The notes under the pieces were generated by a model that saw only the letters and a list, made by a program, of their open reading frames with translations, was not told the DNA's origin and searched no databases. This document shows, piece by piece, positions 34,649 through 42,205 of a DNA stretch of 64,000 nucleotides (its first letter is position 1; the number at the start of each line of letters is the position of its first letter). The stretch covers positions 165,340-229,339 of the forward strand of contig NZ_LFIO01001790.1 of NCBI RefSeq assembly GCF_001187535.1. The letters are read 5' to 3'. Source of the DNA: Rhizobium ecuadorense (GTDB lineage: Bacteria; Pseudomonadota; Alphaproteobacteria; Rhizobiales; Rhizobiaceae). Made by a program: the position numbers and the translations under genes.

Positions 34649-35332
34649 TTATTCCGCGCTTTTGCCGCAAAGGAGCGGTGAGCTGAGTATATTGGTGTCG
34701 ACATTTGGATAAACGCGCTCTTCCAGCAAGGTGAGGGATCCAGCCCGCACGCCTATGGGCAAACAACCGGCGTCGAAGCTGACCGTCGGCACCGGCTCTT
34801 CGCCAAAAAACCGGAACAGTGTCATATGCGCTATATCAGGCGGGCTTGGATACCACTCTTCGAAGCCGATGGCCTGTGAAATGGCCGAACGAAGCTGGCG
34901 CAATTCCGCCGGTTCTTCCGCTTTGACGAAGACAGCGGCTGCCGAAACCGCCACCTCATCAAAATGAAGATCAAACGATGGGGTCTCTTCGATCAGTCTC
35001 GCGACGATCTCCTTCCATCTTTCCCCGTTGCGCTTCCAGACCTCGTCGTTTGGAATGCTGAATTGGGCTGCCGCGTTGATCAGGGTGACGACCGTCATGT
35101 GCAGGCTGGTCGCCGGGACGCGTGAGAGCGGGGCGGCGCTGTCCCGCTCGATACTGTCTTGCAAGACGCAGAGCTTTGACAGCGTATCGCGATCGGGAAG
35201 AAACTGCAGGTGAAACGCGCAGCACCGCTTGAACCACAGCGTATCGATCTTCGTGCGGATCACGGCAGCAGGCCTTCCATCCAATGTGGGCGCGCCGCAG
35301 CGGAGCGCGCAATTCCCACCCCTTGCTATCAC
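34649..35332 (-). CDS. Putative 2H phosphoesterase (2'-5' RNA ligase-like)
   Basis: A 227-residue protein with two HxT motifs, SLHMTVV (His78) and IAHMTLF (His169), about 90 residues apart, the hallmark of the 2H phosphoesterase fold (RNA ligase LigT, cyclic phosphodiesterases). The overall layout resembles DUF1868-type members. The substrate may be a 2',3'-cyclic nucleotide or RNA end. The GTG at 35332 is the longest start and is not secure. It lies 110 bases downstream of ectC on the same strand and may share its transcript. Confidence 0.65.
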   Translation of the reverse strand: MIARGGNCALRCGAPTLDGRPAAVIRTKIDTLWFKRCCAFHLQFLPDRDTLSKLCVLQDSIERDSAAPLSRVPATSLHMTVVTLINAAAQFSIPNDEVWKRNGERWKEIVARLIEETPSFDLHFDEVAVSAAAVFVKAEEPAELRQLRSAISQAIGFEEWYPSPPDIAHMTLFRFFGEEPVPTVSFDAGCLPIGVRAGSLTLLEERVYPNVDTNILSSPLLCGKSAE

Positions 35333-35442
35333 ATCGCCACACCGTTCACCAAGGATAGTCGGCAGCTGAGCAATACGGCAGTGATGGTGAAGGTCTTGAA
35401 GCCGCTCAAGAAATTCTAGCGCCCCCGCCGCGTCGCCAGGGC

Positions 35443-35829
35443 TCAGTATTCCGAACCGCTTCTGTTGTTCAGATCGTGACGTTCCGTCCCTTTCAACGGC
35501 GGATTGAAGACGCTGACGAGAATGAGGTCCTTGTCCTTGCCGCCCCGCAGATAGTGTCGATCATGTTGGTCGAGGACGTAGATGTCGCCGACGCGGATGG
35601 GAAAGACGTTCCCGTCCATATCCTCGACCTCGCCTTCTCCCTGGATGCAATAGCAGGCCTCCAGGTGGTTGCGATATTGCAGCAGGGCTTGCGTGTTGGC
35701 GCGAACGACGGTGTGGCAGACCGTAAATCCCATCCCGTCATCATTCGTCAGCAGGCGATGGCTGGTGCCATTGCCCCAATCGACGAAGCGCTCGGTCTGC
35801 TCCACGTCTTTCAGGCTTCTCACAAACAT
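35443..35829 (-). CDS. ectC: Solitary ectoine synthase (EctC)
   Basis: A 128-residue cupin with high similarity to EctC, which cyclises N-gamma-acetyl-diaminobutyrate to ectoine: MFVRSLKDVEQTERFVDWGN, HLEACYCIQGEGEVED and YVLDQHDRHYLR. The iron ligands known from Paenibacillus EctC appear as Glu57, Tyr84 and His92, and the C-terminal FNPPLKGTERHD is kept. Neither ectA, ectB nor ectD is in the window, so this is a solitary EctC as in some non-halophiles that may import precursors or use other substrates. AGGAGAAAGAAC precedes the ATG. Divergent from a LysR-type gene. Confidence 0.88.
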   Translation of the reverse strand: MFVRSLKDVEQTERFVDWGNGTSHRLLTNDDGMGFTVCHTVVRANTQALLQYRNHLEACYCIQGEGEVEDMDGNVFPIRVGDIYVLDQHDRHYLRGGKDKDLILVSVFNPPLKGTERHDLNNRSGSEY

Positions 35830-36045
35830 GTTCTTTCTCCTGTGAATGATGGAAATGTTTCCGATCTCCATGATCCATTAGGCATCGAAATCGCCGGATG
35901 CTTCAAATGATCAAAATTGCGAAAACTGTTAGAATAATTTACATATAGTGTTTGAATGCGTTGCGCTATCCTGGGATAGATCTGAATAAATTTGACATTT
36001 CTGCCGGATAATAAATTCTGCCGGTCATGTGAGGAATTCGAACAT

Positions 36046-36939
36046 ATGCAGCTGCCGCCATTGAACGCCTTGAGAGCCTTCGAAGCGACCGCCCGGCTCA
36101 TGAGTCTCTCAAAGGCCGGAGACGAACTGCATGTGACCCATGCAGCGATCAGCCATCAGCTGAAACATCTGGAGGCATGGCTGGGACGCAAGCTGCTGCA
36201 AAAATCCGGGCGCGGCGTTGCGCTGACCCCGGCAGGCAGCGAATATTATCTGGCGATCTCGGGCTCCTTGGCAGCCATCGCCCACGCCACGGGCAATATG
36301 CGCCGAGACCACAATATGCGTTCGATAACCGTCGGATGCATTCCTTCGATCGCGTCGCGCTGGCTGGTTCCCGCACTTCCGTCCTTCCGCGAGAGCGATC
36401 CCGAGCTCGACGTCAGGATCGTCTATGCAAAAGCGGAAGAGCGCTTCGACGATGAAAGCCTGGATGCTCTGATTACCATGGGAGAAGACCCGTCGGGGGG
36501 ACGCGAGAGCCGCCTGCTGTTCTCCCGCCGCAACCAGCCGGTGGCCAGCCTTCACTATCTGGCAAAGCGGAATTGGACGGTCGACAACGTTTCCTTTGCC
36601 GCGGCCGACCTGCTGCACGACGAATCCGTGGACGGCTGGAAAGAATGGTTCCGAAAGTCCGATGCAAAGCCGCCCGAGCCGGTCCGGGGGCCGATATTTC
36701 AGGACTTCAATATTCTTGCCACGGCGGTGATCGCCGGGCATGGCGTGGCATTGTGCCCGGTCGAAGTGTTTCGGCGAGAGATCGATCGCGGCGACCTCGT
36801 CGTGCTTTCGGACATCTCGACGGCAGAGACCCAGGGATATTACCTGATCACCAGCTCGTGGGCGAAGAAGCCGGTGCGCCGTTTTACCGAATGGTTCATG
36901 AAGGAATGCCGATCCGCCGGTCCGCCGGTAATGGAATGA
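36046..36939 (+). CDS. LysR-family transcriptional regulator (GcvA-like)
   Basis: A 297-residue LysR regulator: winged helix at residues 1-62 (PPLNALRAFEATARLMSLSK, THAAISHQLKHLE, GRGVALTPAG) and a periplasmic-binding-protein-like effector domain. The N-terminus LPPLNALRAFEA is typical of the GcvA/AmpR branch. ATG at 36046 with GAGGAA upstream. Divergent from ectC over 216 bases, so EctC is the first candidate target; the effector is unknown. Confidence 0.9.
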   Translation: MQLPPLNALRAFEATARLMSLSKAGDELHVTHAAISHQLKHLEAWLGRKLLQKSGRGVALTPAGSEYYLAISGSLAAIAHATGNMRRDHNMRSITVGCIPSIASRWLVPALPSFRESDPELDVRIVYAKAEERFDDESLDALITMGEDPSGGRESRLLFSRRNQPVASLHYLAKRNWTVDNVSFAAADLLHDESVDGWKEWFRKSDAKPPEPVRGPIFQDFNILATAVIAGHGVALCPVEVFRREIDRGDLVVLSDISTAETQGYYLITSSWAKKPVRRFTEWFMKECRSAGPPVME

Positions 36940-37035
36940 GAGCCGCCAAGCCGGGGCTGGGCTGCTTGCCGAAGAGAGGGCGTTTCGACGCGATCCCGGA
37001 TGTCATAAAAGTTTCATATTGCAGCAATTGTCGGG

Positions 37036-37102
37036 ATCGGGAAATTACTCTATTATTTCAATAGGGAAACGAGATTTCCCGATGCAAACGAAAGGACACT
37101 GA
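37036..37102 (+). promoter_or_regulatory. Leader region with inverted repeat and six-codon mini-ORF
   Basis: ATCGGGAAAT (37036-37045) and ATTTCCCGAT (37074-37083) form a perfect 10-base inverted repeat with a 28-base spacer. The right arm runs into an ATG at 37082 that opens a six-codon frame (MQTKGH, stop 37100-37102) ending directly before the TTG start of the next gene at 37103. The mini-ORF has no clear ribosome site of its own; translational coupling is a possibility only. Confidence 0.4.
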
Positions 37103-37303
37103 TTGGACAAATTTTTCTCGGATGGCTTGTTCATTACCTGCTTCATCCTGTTTGCCGTGATCTCCGTCACTAGCAATAAGTTGGGCAGTGATGGCGATGG
37201 CGATGGAGCTGGAGCTGGGTGCGATGTCTCACATGGCAGCGACTGCCACGGTGGCGGCTGTGACGGTGGCGACGGAGGAGGTGGAGATGGAGGAGGAGAC
37301 TAA
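37103..37303 (+). CDS. Small membrane protein with Gly/Asp/Cys/His-rich tail
   Basis: A 66-residue protein from a TTG start (AAAGGA eight bases upstream). Residues 8-25 form one hydrophobic segment (GLFITCFILFAVISVTS). The rest is low-complexity, with GDGDGAGAGCDVSHGSDCHG followed by glycine/aspartate runs; it has three cysteines and two histidines in the tail, which could bind metal. It is followed 27 bases later by a strong intrinsic terminator, supporting a real short transcript. No family recognised. An ATG reading of another frame offers nothing better. Confidence 0.6.
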   Translation: MDKFFSDGLFITCFILFAVISVTSNKLGSDGDGDGAGAGCDVSHGSDCHGGGCDGGDGGGGDGGGD

Positions 37304-37330
37304 ATCAAACTGAAATCGATAGAATGCCCG

Positions 37331-37351
37331 ACCGCCTCAAGGCGGTTTTTT
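37331..37351 (+). terminator. Rho-independent terminator after the small membrane protein
   Basis: The stem ACCGCC / GGCGGT with a TCAA loop is followed by six T residues. It is oriented for the small gene at 37103-37303. Confidence 0.88.
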
Positions 37352-37471
37352 GTTGCCCGGATTCCAGGTCATGCCAAGATCGCAACGAAGACGGTCCCTT
37401 ATCCCACGTTATAGAGACGTGTGGCTCGCCTCCTATGTCGAGCGATGGATATTGCGCGCGCCATTAACGCA

Positions 37472-37503
37472 CAATGGCCGCCTTTTGACGAAGACGGCCA
37501 TTG
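37472..37503 (-). terminator. Hairpin downstream of bioY, probable end of the bioMNY transcript
   Basis: CAATGGCCG (37472-37480) and CGGCCATTG (37495-37503) are a perfect 9-base inverted repeat 22-53 bases beyond the bioY stop. No long T-run follows on the minus strand, so it may be a processing or rho-assisted signal. Confidence 0.5.
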
Positions 37504-37524
37504 CGAGCATTTGCGAAGGGACGG

Positions 37525-38091
37525 TTATGCGCGCGCCGGCAGCAGGGGATAGCCGACCATGACGGCGCGGCCGAGGAGGGCTGCGACGAACGCCTTGATG
37601 ACGTCGCCCGGAATGAAGGCCATCGAGCCGACGAAGGCTTTGGTGAAGCCGAGGCCTGCGACGGTGGCGAGATAGGCAATGCCGAAGGCATAGAGCACGA
37701 CGACCCCGCCGACCATGGCGGCGAGGAAGAAGCTCACCGTCTGCACCAGGCCGGATTGGCCGTGGTTGACCAGGCGCTCGCTGAGATAGCCGGTGACGAA
37801 GGCGCCGAAGATCCAGCCGACGAGGAAGCCGGCCGACGGCGAGGCGAAGATGGCAAGGCCGCCGCGGCCGCCGGAAAGCACCGGCAGGCCGATGGCGACG
37901 AGCAGCAGCACGATCAGCACGGCAATCGCGCCGCGGCGGGCGCCGAGCACGACACCGGCCATCATGACGCCAAGTGATTGGGCGGTGATCGGCACCGGAA
38001 TGAAGCCGAGGGAGATCGGCGGCAGCAGGCCCAGTGCCACGATGATCGCGGCGAAGAGGGCGGTAAGGACGAGGTCGCGGGTGCTCATCAT
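37525..38091 (-). CDS. bioY: Biotin transporter substrate-binding subunit BioY
   Basis: A 188-residue polytopic S-component of the biotin ECF transporter, with about six hydrophobic segments and the family features LGFIPVPITAQSLGVMMAG and FIPGDVIKAFVAALLG. It captures biotin in the membrane and works with BioM and BioN. Third gene of the bioMNY operon; 21 bases after bioN. This operon is known in Rhizobium etli and Sinorhizobium as the route for biotin uptake in biotin-limited rhizobia. Confidence 0.95.
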   Translation of the reverse strand: MMSTRDLVLTALFAAIIVALGLLPPISLGFIPVPITAQSLGVMMAGVVLGARRGAIAVLIVLLLVAIGLPVLSGGRGGLAIFASPSAGFLVGWIFGAFVTGYLSERLVNHGQSGLVQTVSFFLAAMVGGVVVLYAFGIAYLATVAGLGFTKAFVGSMAFIPGDVIKAFVAALLGRAVMVGYPLLPARA

Positions 38092-38112
38092 GAACTCCGT
38101 GGTTAAAACTGG

Positions 38113-38721
38113 TTAACTCCCATGCCGCCGAATGCGGCGCGCGTCAATCGCCGCGGCGACATTATCCGCATCCCTGAGCGTCAGGATGATCAGCGGCGCC
38201 AGCAGCGTCGTCGGCCGGGCCTTCAGCCCGCGCGCTTTATGGGCCTCGCGGATCGCCTGATAACGGCCGATGATGTCGGGCACGAAGCGCAGGACGAGCC
38301 CGAGCGCCAGGCCGATATCGTCGGCCTGCACAAAGCCGGTGCGCTCCAGCGGGCGGGCGAGTGCCGTCACCTCGTCGATGAAGGCAGTGATCGACGTCGT
38401 CGCCGTCACCGCGGCGGCAAGAAGCATCAGCGCCGTCAGCCGCAGCACCGGCACGAGTGCCGCCTGCCAGGGATTGAAGAGGAGATTGAAGAGCGCCACC
38501 ACCGCAATGGTCAGGAAGACCGGCCGCAGCCGCCGAAGGCCCTCGCCGAGCGGTAGGCCGGTCGTGCGGTAGAGAGCCGCCGTCAGCACCACCAAGCCGG
38601 AAAGCAGGGCGATGTTCTGGCTGATGAACAGCACGATGCCGAAGACCGCAAGCGACACCAGCTTGACCCGCGGCGAAAGCCGGTGCATCGGGCTGTTGCC
38701 TTCGACATAGAGCGACTGCAT
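38113..38721 (-). CDS. bioN: Energy-coupling factor transporter transmembrane protein BioN
   Basis: A 202-residue CbiQ/EcfT-type membrane protein with hydrophobic segments at residues about 20-40, 65-85 and 90-115. The C-terminal EAHKARGL and DADNVAAAIDARR carry the coupling-helix A-R-G-type motifs that contact the ATPase BioM. Its start overlaps the bioM stop by one base. Confidence 0.93.
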   Translation of the reverse strand: MQSLYVEGNSPMHRLSPRVKLVSLAVFGIVLFISQNIALLSGLVVLTAALYRTTGLPLGEGLRRLRPVFLTIAVVALFNLLFNPWQAALVPVLRLTALMLLAAAVTATTSITAFIDEVTALARPLERTGFVQADDIGLALGLVLRFVPDIIGRYQAIREAHKARGLKARPTTLLAPLIILTLRDADNVAAAIDARRIRRHGS

Positions 38722-39410
38722 CAGGCGGCGATCTCCTTGTAGCGGGCGATCGCCTCCGTCGCCGGCGCATCGGCGGCCAGCCGTCCTTGATGAAACAGCA
38801 GCACCCGTTCGAAATCGGCGATCAGCTCCAGATCATGGGTGATGACGATGGCGCTTTCCGGCAACCCGGCGATAATCCGCTCGACCAGCGCCCGGTTCTT
38901 CAGGTCGAGCTGGTTTGTGGGTTCATCGAGGATGAGAATGCCTGGCCCAGTCACCAGCACCGAGCAGAGGGCTGCCACCTGCAACTCGCCGCCGGAAAGC
39001 TCATGCGCCCGCCGATCGGCGAGCGCCTCGGCGCCGAAGCGGGCGAGCACGCCCTCGACCTTCGCCTCGACTTCCGCCTTGGTGAAGCCGTACCGCTTCA
39101 GCCCGAAGGCGATGTCGTCGCGGACGATCGGTAGGATGATCTGGTTCTGCGGCGACTGGAAGATGAAGCCGACATCGACTGCGGCAGCCTTGTCGTCAGC
39201 CGTGTCGCGGCCGTTGACGGTGACACGTCCGACCGTCGGCCTGGCCAGCCCGTTGATCAGCCGCGCAAAGGTGGTCTTGCCCGAGCCGTTCAGCCCGATG
39301 ACGCCGATGCGTTTGCCGCTGATGCCGAGCGTCAGCGGCTCCAGCGCCACCCGCGCTCCGAAACTGACCCCGGCACCTTCGAATTGTATGTCCAAACCAA
39401 TCCCTCGCAT
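38721..39410 (-). CDS. bioM: Energy-coupling factor ATP-binding protein BioM
   Basis: A 229-residue ABC ATPase: Walker A GLNGSGKTT, Q-loop FQSPQNQI, signature LSGGELQ, Walker B ILILDEPTNQLD and H-loop VITHD are all intact. It drives biotin import through BioN and BioY. First gene of bioMNY. I looked for a BioR-type palindrome (TTATMKATAA) in the 280 bases upstream and did not see one; a palindromic repeat copy occupies 39443-39580. Confidence 0.95.
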   Translation of the reverse strand: MRGIGLDIQFEGAGVSFGARVALEPLTLGISGKRIGVIGLNGSGKTTFARLINGLARPTVGRVTVNGRDTADDKAAAVDVGFIFQSPQNQIILPIVRDDIAFGLKRYGFTKAEVEAKVEGVLARFGAEALADRRAHELSGGELQVAALCSVLVTGPGILILDEPTNQLDLKNRALVERIIAGLPESAIVITHDLELIADFERVLLFHQGRLAADAPATEAIARYKEIAA

Positions 39411-39442
39411 CCGGCCTTCAATGGGCAGATCTGCGAAGACCA

Positions 39443-39580
39443 GCCCCTCATCCGGCTGCCGCCACCTCCTCCCCTTAAAACGGGGCGAAGGGATATGCCG
39501 CGACCTCTCCGTCCCGCGCCGACGTCTCGCAGGGCACGTCCCCTCTCCCCGCGAGCGGGGAGAGGGTTAGGGTGAGGGGC
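39443..39580 (-). repeat. Rhizobial palindromic intergenic repeat, copy 3 (short subtype, inverted)
   Basis: A 138-bp copy in the opposite orientation to the others: begins GCCCCTCATCCGGCTGCCG and ends GGGTTAGGGTGAGGGGC. Unlike most copies it lies in a divergent intergenic region, between the starts of bioM and the YcaQ-like gene, 33 bases from the bioM ATG. Confidence 0.85.
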
Positions 39581-39690
39581 AGCCACTGGCGCCAACCTGA
39601 CAGCGTGCTTCTACACGGGGAATCCAGGGTGATGAAGAGCAAATCTCGATATCGGGTGGCTAGGAAGATTTTCCGCGTTATGATGCATCC

Positions 39691-40881
39691 ATGACGAATC
39701 TGCTCTCCAATGCCGACGCCCGCCGGGTCTTCCTCGCCAAGCAGGGATTGAGCACGCCACCGAACCGCGCCCTGACCAAGGAGGGCCTGCTGCAGCTCAT
39801 CCGTGAGCTGGGTTTCGTCCAGGTGGACAGCATCCAGACGGTCGAGCGGGCGCATCATCAGATCCTGTTTTCCCGCAACCAGACCTATCGGCGCGAGCAC
39901 CTGACCGCGTTGCTCGAAAAGGACGGCGCGCTGTTCGAGCACTGGACGCATGACGCCTCGATCCTGCCGAGCGCTTTTTTCGTCTATTGGAAACACAAGT
40001 TCTGCCATCAGGAGAAGGTCATCGTCGAGCGCTGGCGCAAATGGCGCGGCGAGGGGTTCGAGGCCGCATTCGACGAGACCTATCAGCGCGTAGAGCGCGA
40101 CGGCGCGATCCTGGCGCGTGACATCAAGGCCGACGGCCATGTTTCCGGCGGCTGGTGGAACTGGCATCCGAACAAGACGGCGCTCGAATATTTCTGGCAC
40201 ACCGGCAAGTTCGCCATCGCCGGCCGCTCGAACTTCCAGAAGATCTATGATCTCACCGAGCGCGTCATTCCGACCGAGTTCCGCGAGCCGGAGGTGAGCC
40301 GCGAGGAATTTATCGACTGGGCCTGCCGCAGCGCTCTTAGCCGCCTCGGCTTTGCCACCCATGGCGAGATATCGGCCTTCTGGAGCCTCGTCTCGCCTGA
40401 AGAGGCCAAAACCTGGGTCGCCGCTCATCGCGACGAGCTGATCGAGGTGCTGATCGAACCGGCGCTCGGGGCCAAGCCGCGCCCCTCCTGGGCCTTTGCG
40501 GATTTCCTCTCGACGCTCGACAGCTACCCCGGCGCACCGCCGCGCATCCGCGTGCTCAGCCCCTTCGACCCGATGATCCGCGACCGCAACCGCACCGAAC
40601 GCCTGTTCGGCTTCTTCTACCGCATCGAGATTTTCGTGCCCGAGCCGAAGCGCGAATATGGCTATTACGTCTTCCCGCTGCTCGAAGGCGACAGGCTGAT
40701 CGGCCGCATCGACATGAAGGCGGACCGGAAGAAATCGACGCTCGATGTCAAGAGGCTCTGGCTGGAGCCCGGCGTGAAGGCTTCGGCGGGACGGCTGGAG
40801 CGGCTGGAGGCGGAACTCGACCGGGTGGCGCGGTTTGCGGGGGTGGAGAAGGTGGTGTTGATGGAGGGGTGGAGAGGGTAG
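39691..40881 (+). CDS. YcaQ-family winged-helix DNA glycosylase (interstrand crosslink repair)
   Basis: A 396-residue protein of the HTH_42/YcaQ (AlkX) family, DNA glycosylases that unhook alkylated bases and interstrand crosslinks. The catalytic-region motif QVDSIQTVERAHH (Q44-V-D46) is present, as are EHWTHDASILP and, near the C-terminus, LSPFDPMIRDRNRTERLFGF. Length matches the family. It stands alone between two repeat elements. Confidence 0.85.
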   Translation: MTNLLSNADARRVFLAKQGLSTPPNRALTKEGLLQLIRELGFVQVDSIQTVERAHHQILFSRNQTYRREHLTALLEKDGALFEHWTHDASILPSAFFVYWKHKFCHQEKVIVERWRKWRGEGFEAAFDETYQRVERDGAILARDIKADGHVSGGWWNWHPNKTALEYFWHTGKFAIAGRSNFQKIYDLTERVIPTEFREPEVSREEFIDWACRSALSRLGFATHGEISAFWSLVSPEEAKTWVAAHRDELIEVLIEPALGAKPRPSWAFADFLSTLDSYPGAPPRIRVLSPFDPMIRDRNRTERLFGFFYRIEIFVPEPKREYGYYVFPLLEGDRLIGRIDMKADRKKSTLDVKRLWLEPGVKASAGRLERLEAELDRVARFAGVEKVVLMEGWRG

Positions 40882-40914
40882 TCTCTTCGCCGGAGATGTA
40901 GCGCCTTGTGGGAA

Positions 40915-41051
40915 AACCCCTCCCCACAAGGGGGAGGGGCTGCCGTGTGGCACCCGTCGCATTTCATTCCTGATGCTGCAGCATGTGGTCGCGTATTTTT
41001 GGGGGGCAGGGCTCGCCACGGGTTAGTCCCTCCCCCTTGTGGGGAGGGGTT
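40915..41051. repeat. Element bounded by a perfect 24-bp inverted repeat
   Basis: 40915-40938 is the exact reverse complement of 41028-41051 (arms built from AACCCCTCCCCACAAGGGGG). Each arm is itself palindromic (CCTCCCCACAAGGGGGAGG). The 89-base centre shows no gene. It looks like a small non-autonomous or REP-type element, different from the 7161 family. It sits between the 3' ends of the convergent YcaQ-like and ribB genes. Confidence 0.8.
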
Positions 41052-41092
41052 GGAGAGGGGCCTTTCTCTCGCTGGGGAGAAAGAGGAAACCC

Positions 41093-42196
41093 TCAGCATA
41101 TCTCCGTCTTGCTGATCTTGATCCCGAAACCTTCCAGCCCGACATAGTGGCGCTCGCGGCTGGTCAGCAATTTGATCGAGCTGACGCCGAGGTCCTTGAG
41201 GATTTGGGCGCCGAGGCCGATTTCCAGCCATTCGCTGTCGCGGCTCTGGGCTTCGGCATGGGCTTCGCGGCCCTGGTTGCGGGCCTTGCGGCCGTTGTCG
41301 TAATGGCCGACGCCGACCGAGCCCTCGCGCAGATAGACGATGACGCCGCGGCCTTCCTCGGAAATCTTCTGCATGTAGAAATCGACCGGGCTGTTCTTGC
41401 CGAACAGATCCTCGGCAACATTTTCCGGATGCAGGCGCACCGGGATGTCGACGCCGTCGCGGATGTCGCCGAAGACGACGGCGAGATGCTGCATCGGATC
41501 CCAGGGCAGGGCATAGGTATGGGCCTTGGCCTTGCCGAACGGGGTGTCGATGTCGAAGCTGGTGCCGTGCTCGACCAGCGTTTCCTTGCGCTGGCGATAA
41601 GCGATGAGATCGGCGACGGAGACGAGCTTCAGCCCGTGCTGCTCGGCGAAATCGACCACCTGCGGGCCGCGCGTGACGGTGCCGTCGTCATTGACCAGTT
41701 CCGAGATGACGCCGATCGGCGGCAGGCCGGCGAGCTTGCAGAGGTCGACGGCGGCTTCCGTATGGCCGGAGCGCATCAGCACGCCGCCTTCGCGCGAAAC
41801 CAGCGGGAAGATGTGGCCGGGACGGACGAAATCGGCGGCGCCGACATTCGGATTGGCCAGGTTGCGCACCGTCAGCGTCCGGTCGTCGGCTGAGATGCCG
41901 GTCGTCGTGCCATGCTTGAAATCGACCGAGACGGTGAAGGCCGTCGTATGGGCCGAATCGTTTTCCGCCACCATGGCGTTGAGGTTGAGGCGTTTCGCCT
42001 CTTCCTTCGGCATCGGCGCGCAGACGATGCCTGAGGTGTGGCGCACGATGAAGGCCATCTTTTCAGGCGTCGTATGCACGGCGGCGACGATCAGGTCGCC
42101 CTCGTTTTCGCGGTCATTGTCGTCCATGACGACGACGATTTCGCCGGCCTCGAAGGCCCGGATGGCGTCGACGACGCGCTTCTGATCATAAGACAT
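41093..42196 (-). CDS. ribB: 3,4-dihydroxy-2-butanone-4-phosphate synthase with degenerate GTP cyclohydrolase II domain
   Basis: A 367-residue RibBA-like protein. Residues 1-205 form a complete DHBP synthase (MDDNDRENEGD, DFVRPGHIFPL, RSGHTEAAVDL), which makes the four-carbon riboflavin precursor from ribulose-5-phosphate. Residues 206-367 follow the GTP cyclohydrolase II fold but lack the three zinc cysteines: the usual HSECLTGD reads HPENVAED, the CDCG loop is missing, and the GTP-binding REGRGIG region reads REGSVGVG. This domain is therefore probably not a cyclohydrolase (RibBX-like). It starts nine bases after aroC, so the two are likely co-transcribed. No FMN riboswitch is seen. Confidence 0.92.
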   Translation of the reverse strand: MSYDQKRVVDAIRAFEAGEIVVVMDDNDRENEGDLIVAAVHTTPEKMAFIVRHTSGIVCAPMPKEEAKRLNLNAMVAENDSAHTTAFTVSVDFKHGTTTGISADDRTLTVRNLANPNVGAADFVRPGHIFPLVSREGGVLMRSGHTEAAVDLCKLAGLPPIGVISELVNDDGTVTRGPQVVDFAEQHGLKLVSVADLIAYRQRKETLVEHGTSFDIDTPFGKAKAHTYALPWDPMQHLAVVFGDIRDGVDIPVRLHPENVAEDLFGKNSPVDFYMQKISEEGRGVIVYLREGSVGVGHYDNGRKARNQGREAHAEAQSRDSEWLEIGLGAQILKDLGVSSIKLLTSRERHYVGLEGFGIKISKTEIC

Positions 42197-42205
42197 GGGG
42201 CGCTC

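Noticed and set aside
35882..35901. GCATC/GATGC pair as the LysR binding site
   Set aside because: The arms are only five bases and the spacing does not fit the T-N11-A rule; too weak to call.
39411..39690. BioR-type operator upstream of bioM
   Set aside because: No TTATMKATAA palindrome was found; only the intergenic repeat occupies the gap.
42197..42205. FMN riboswitch upstream of ribB
   Set aside because: Only nine bases separate aroC and ribB; there is no room and no matching sequence.
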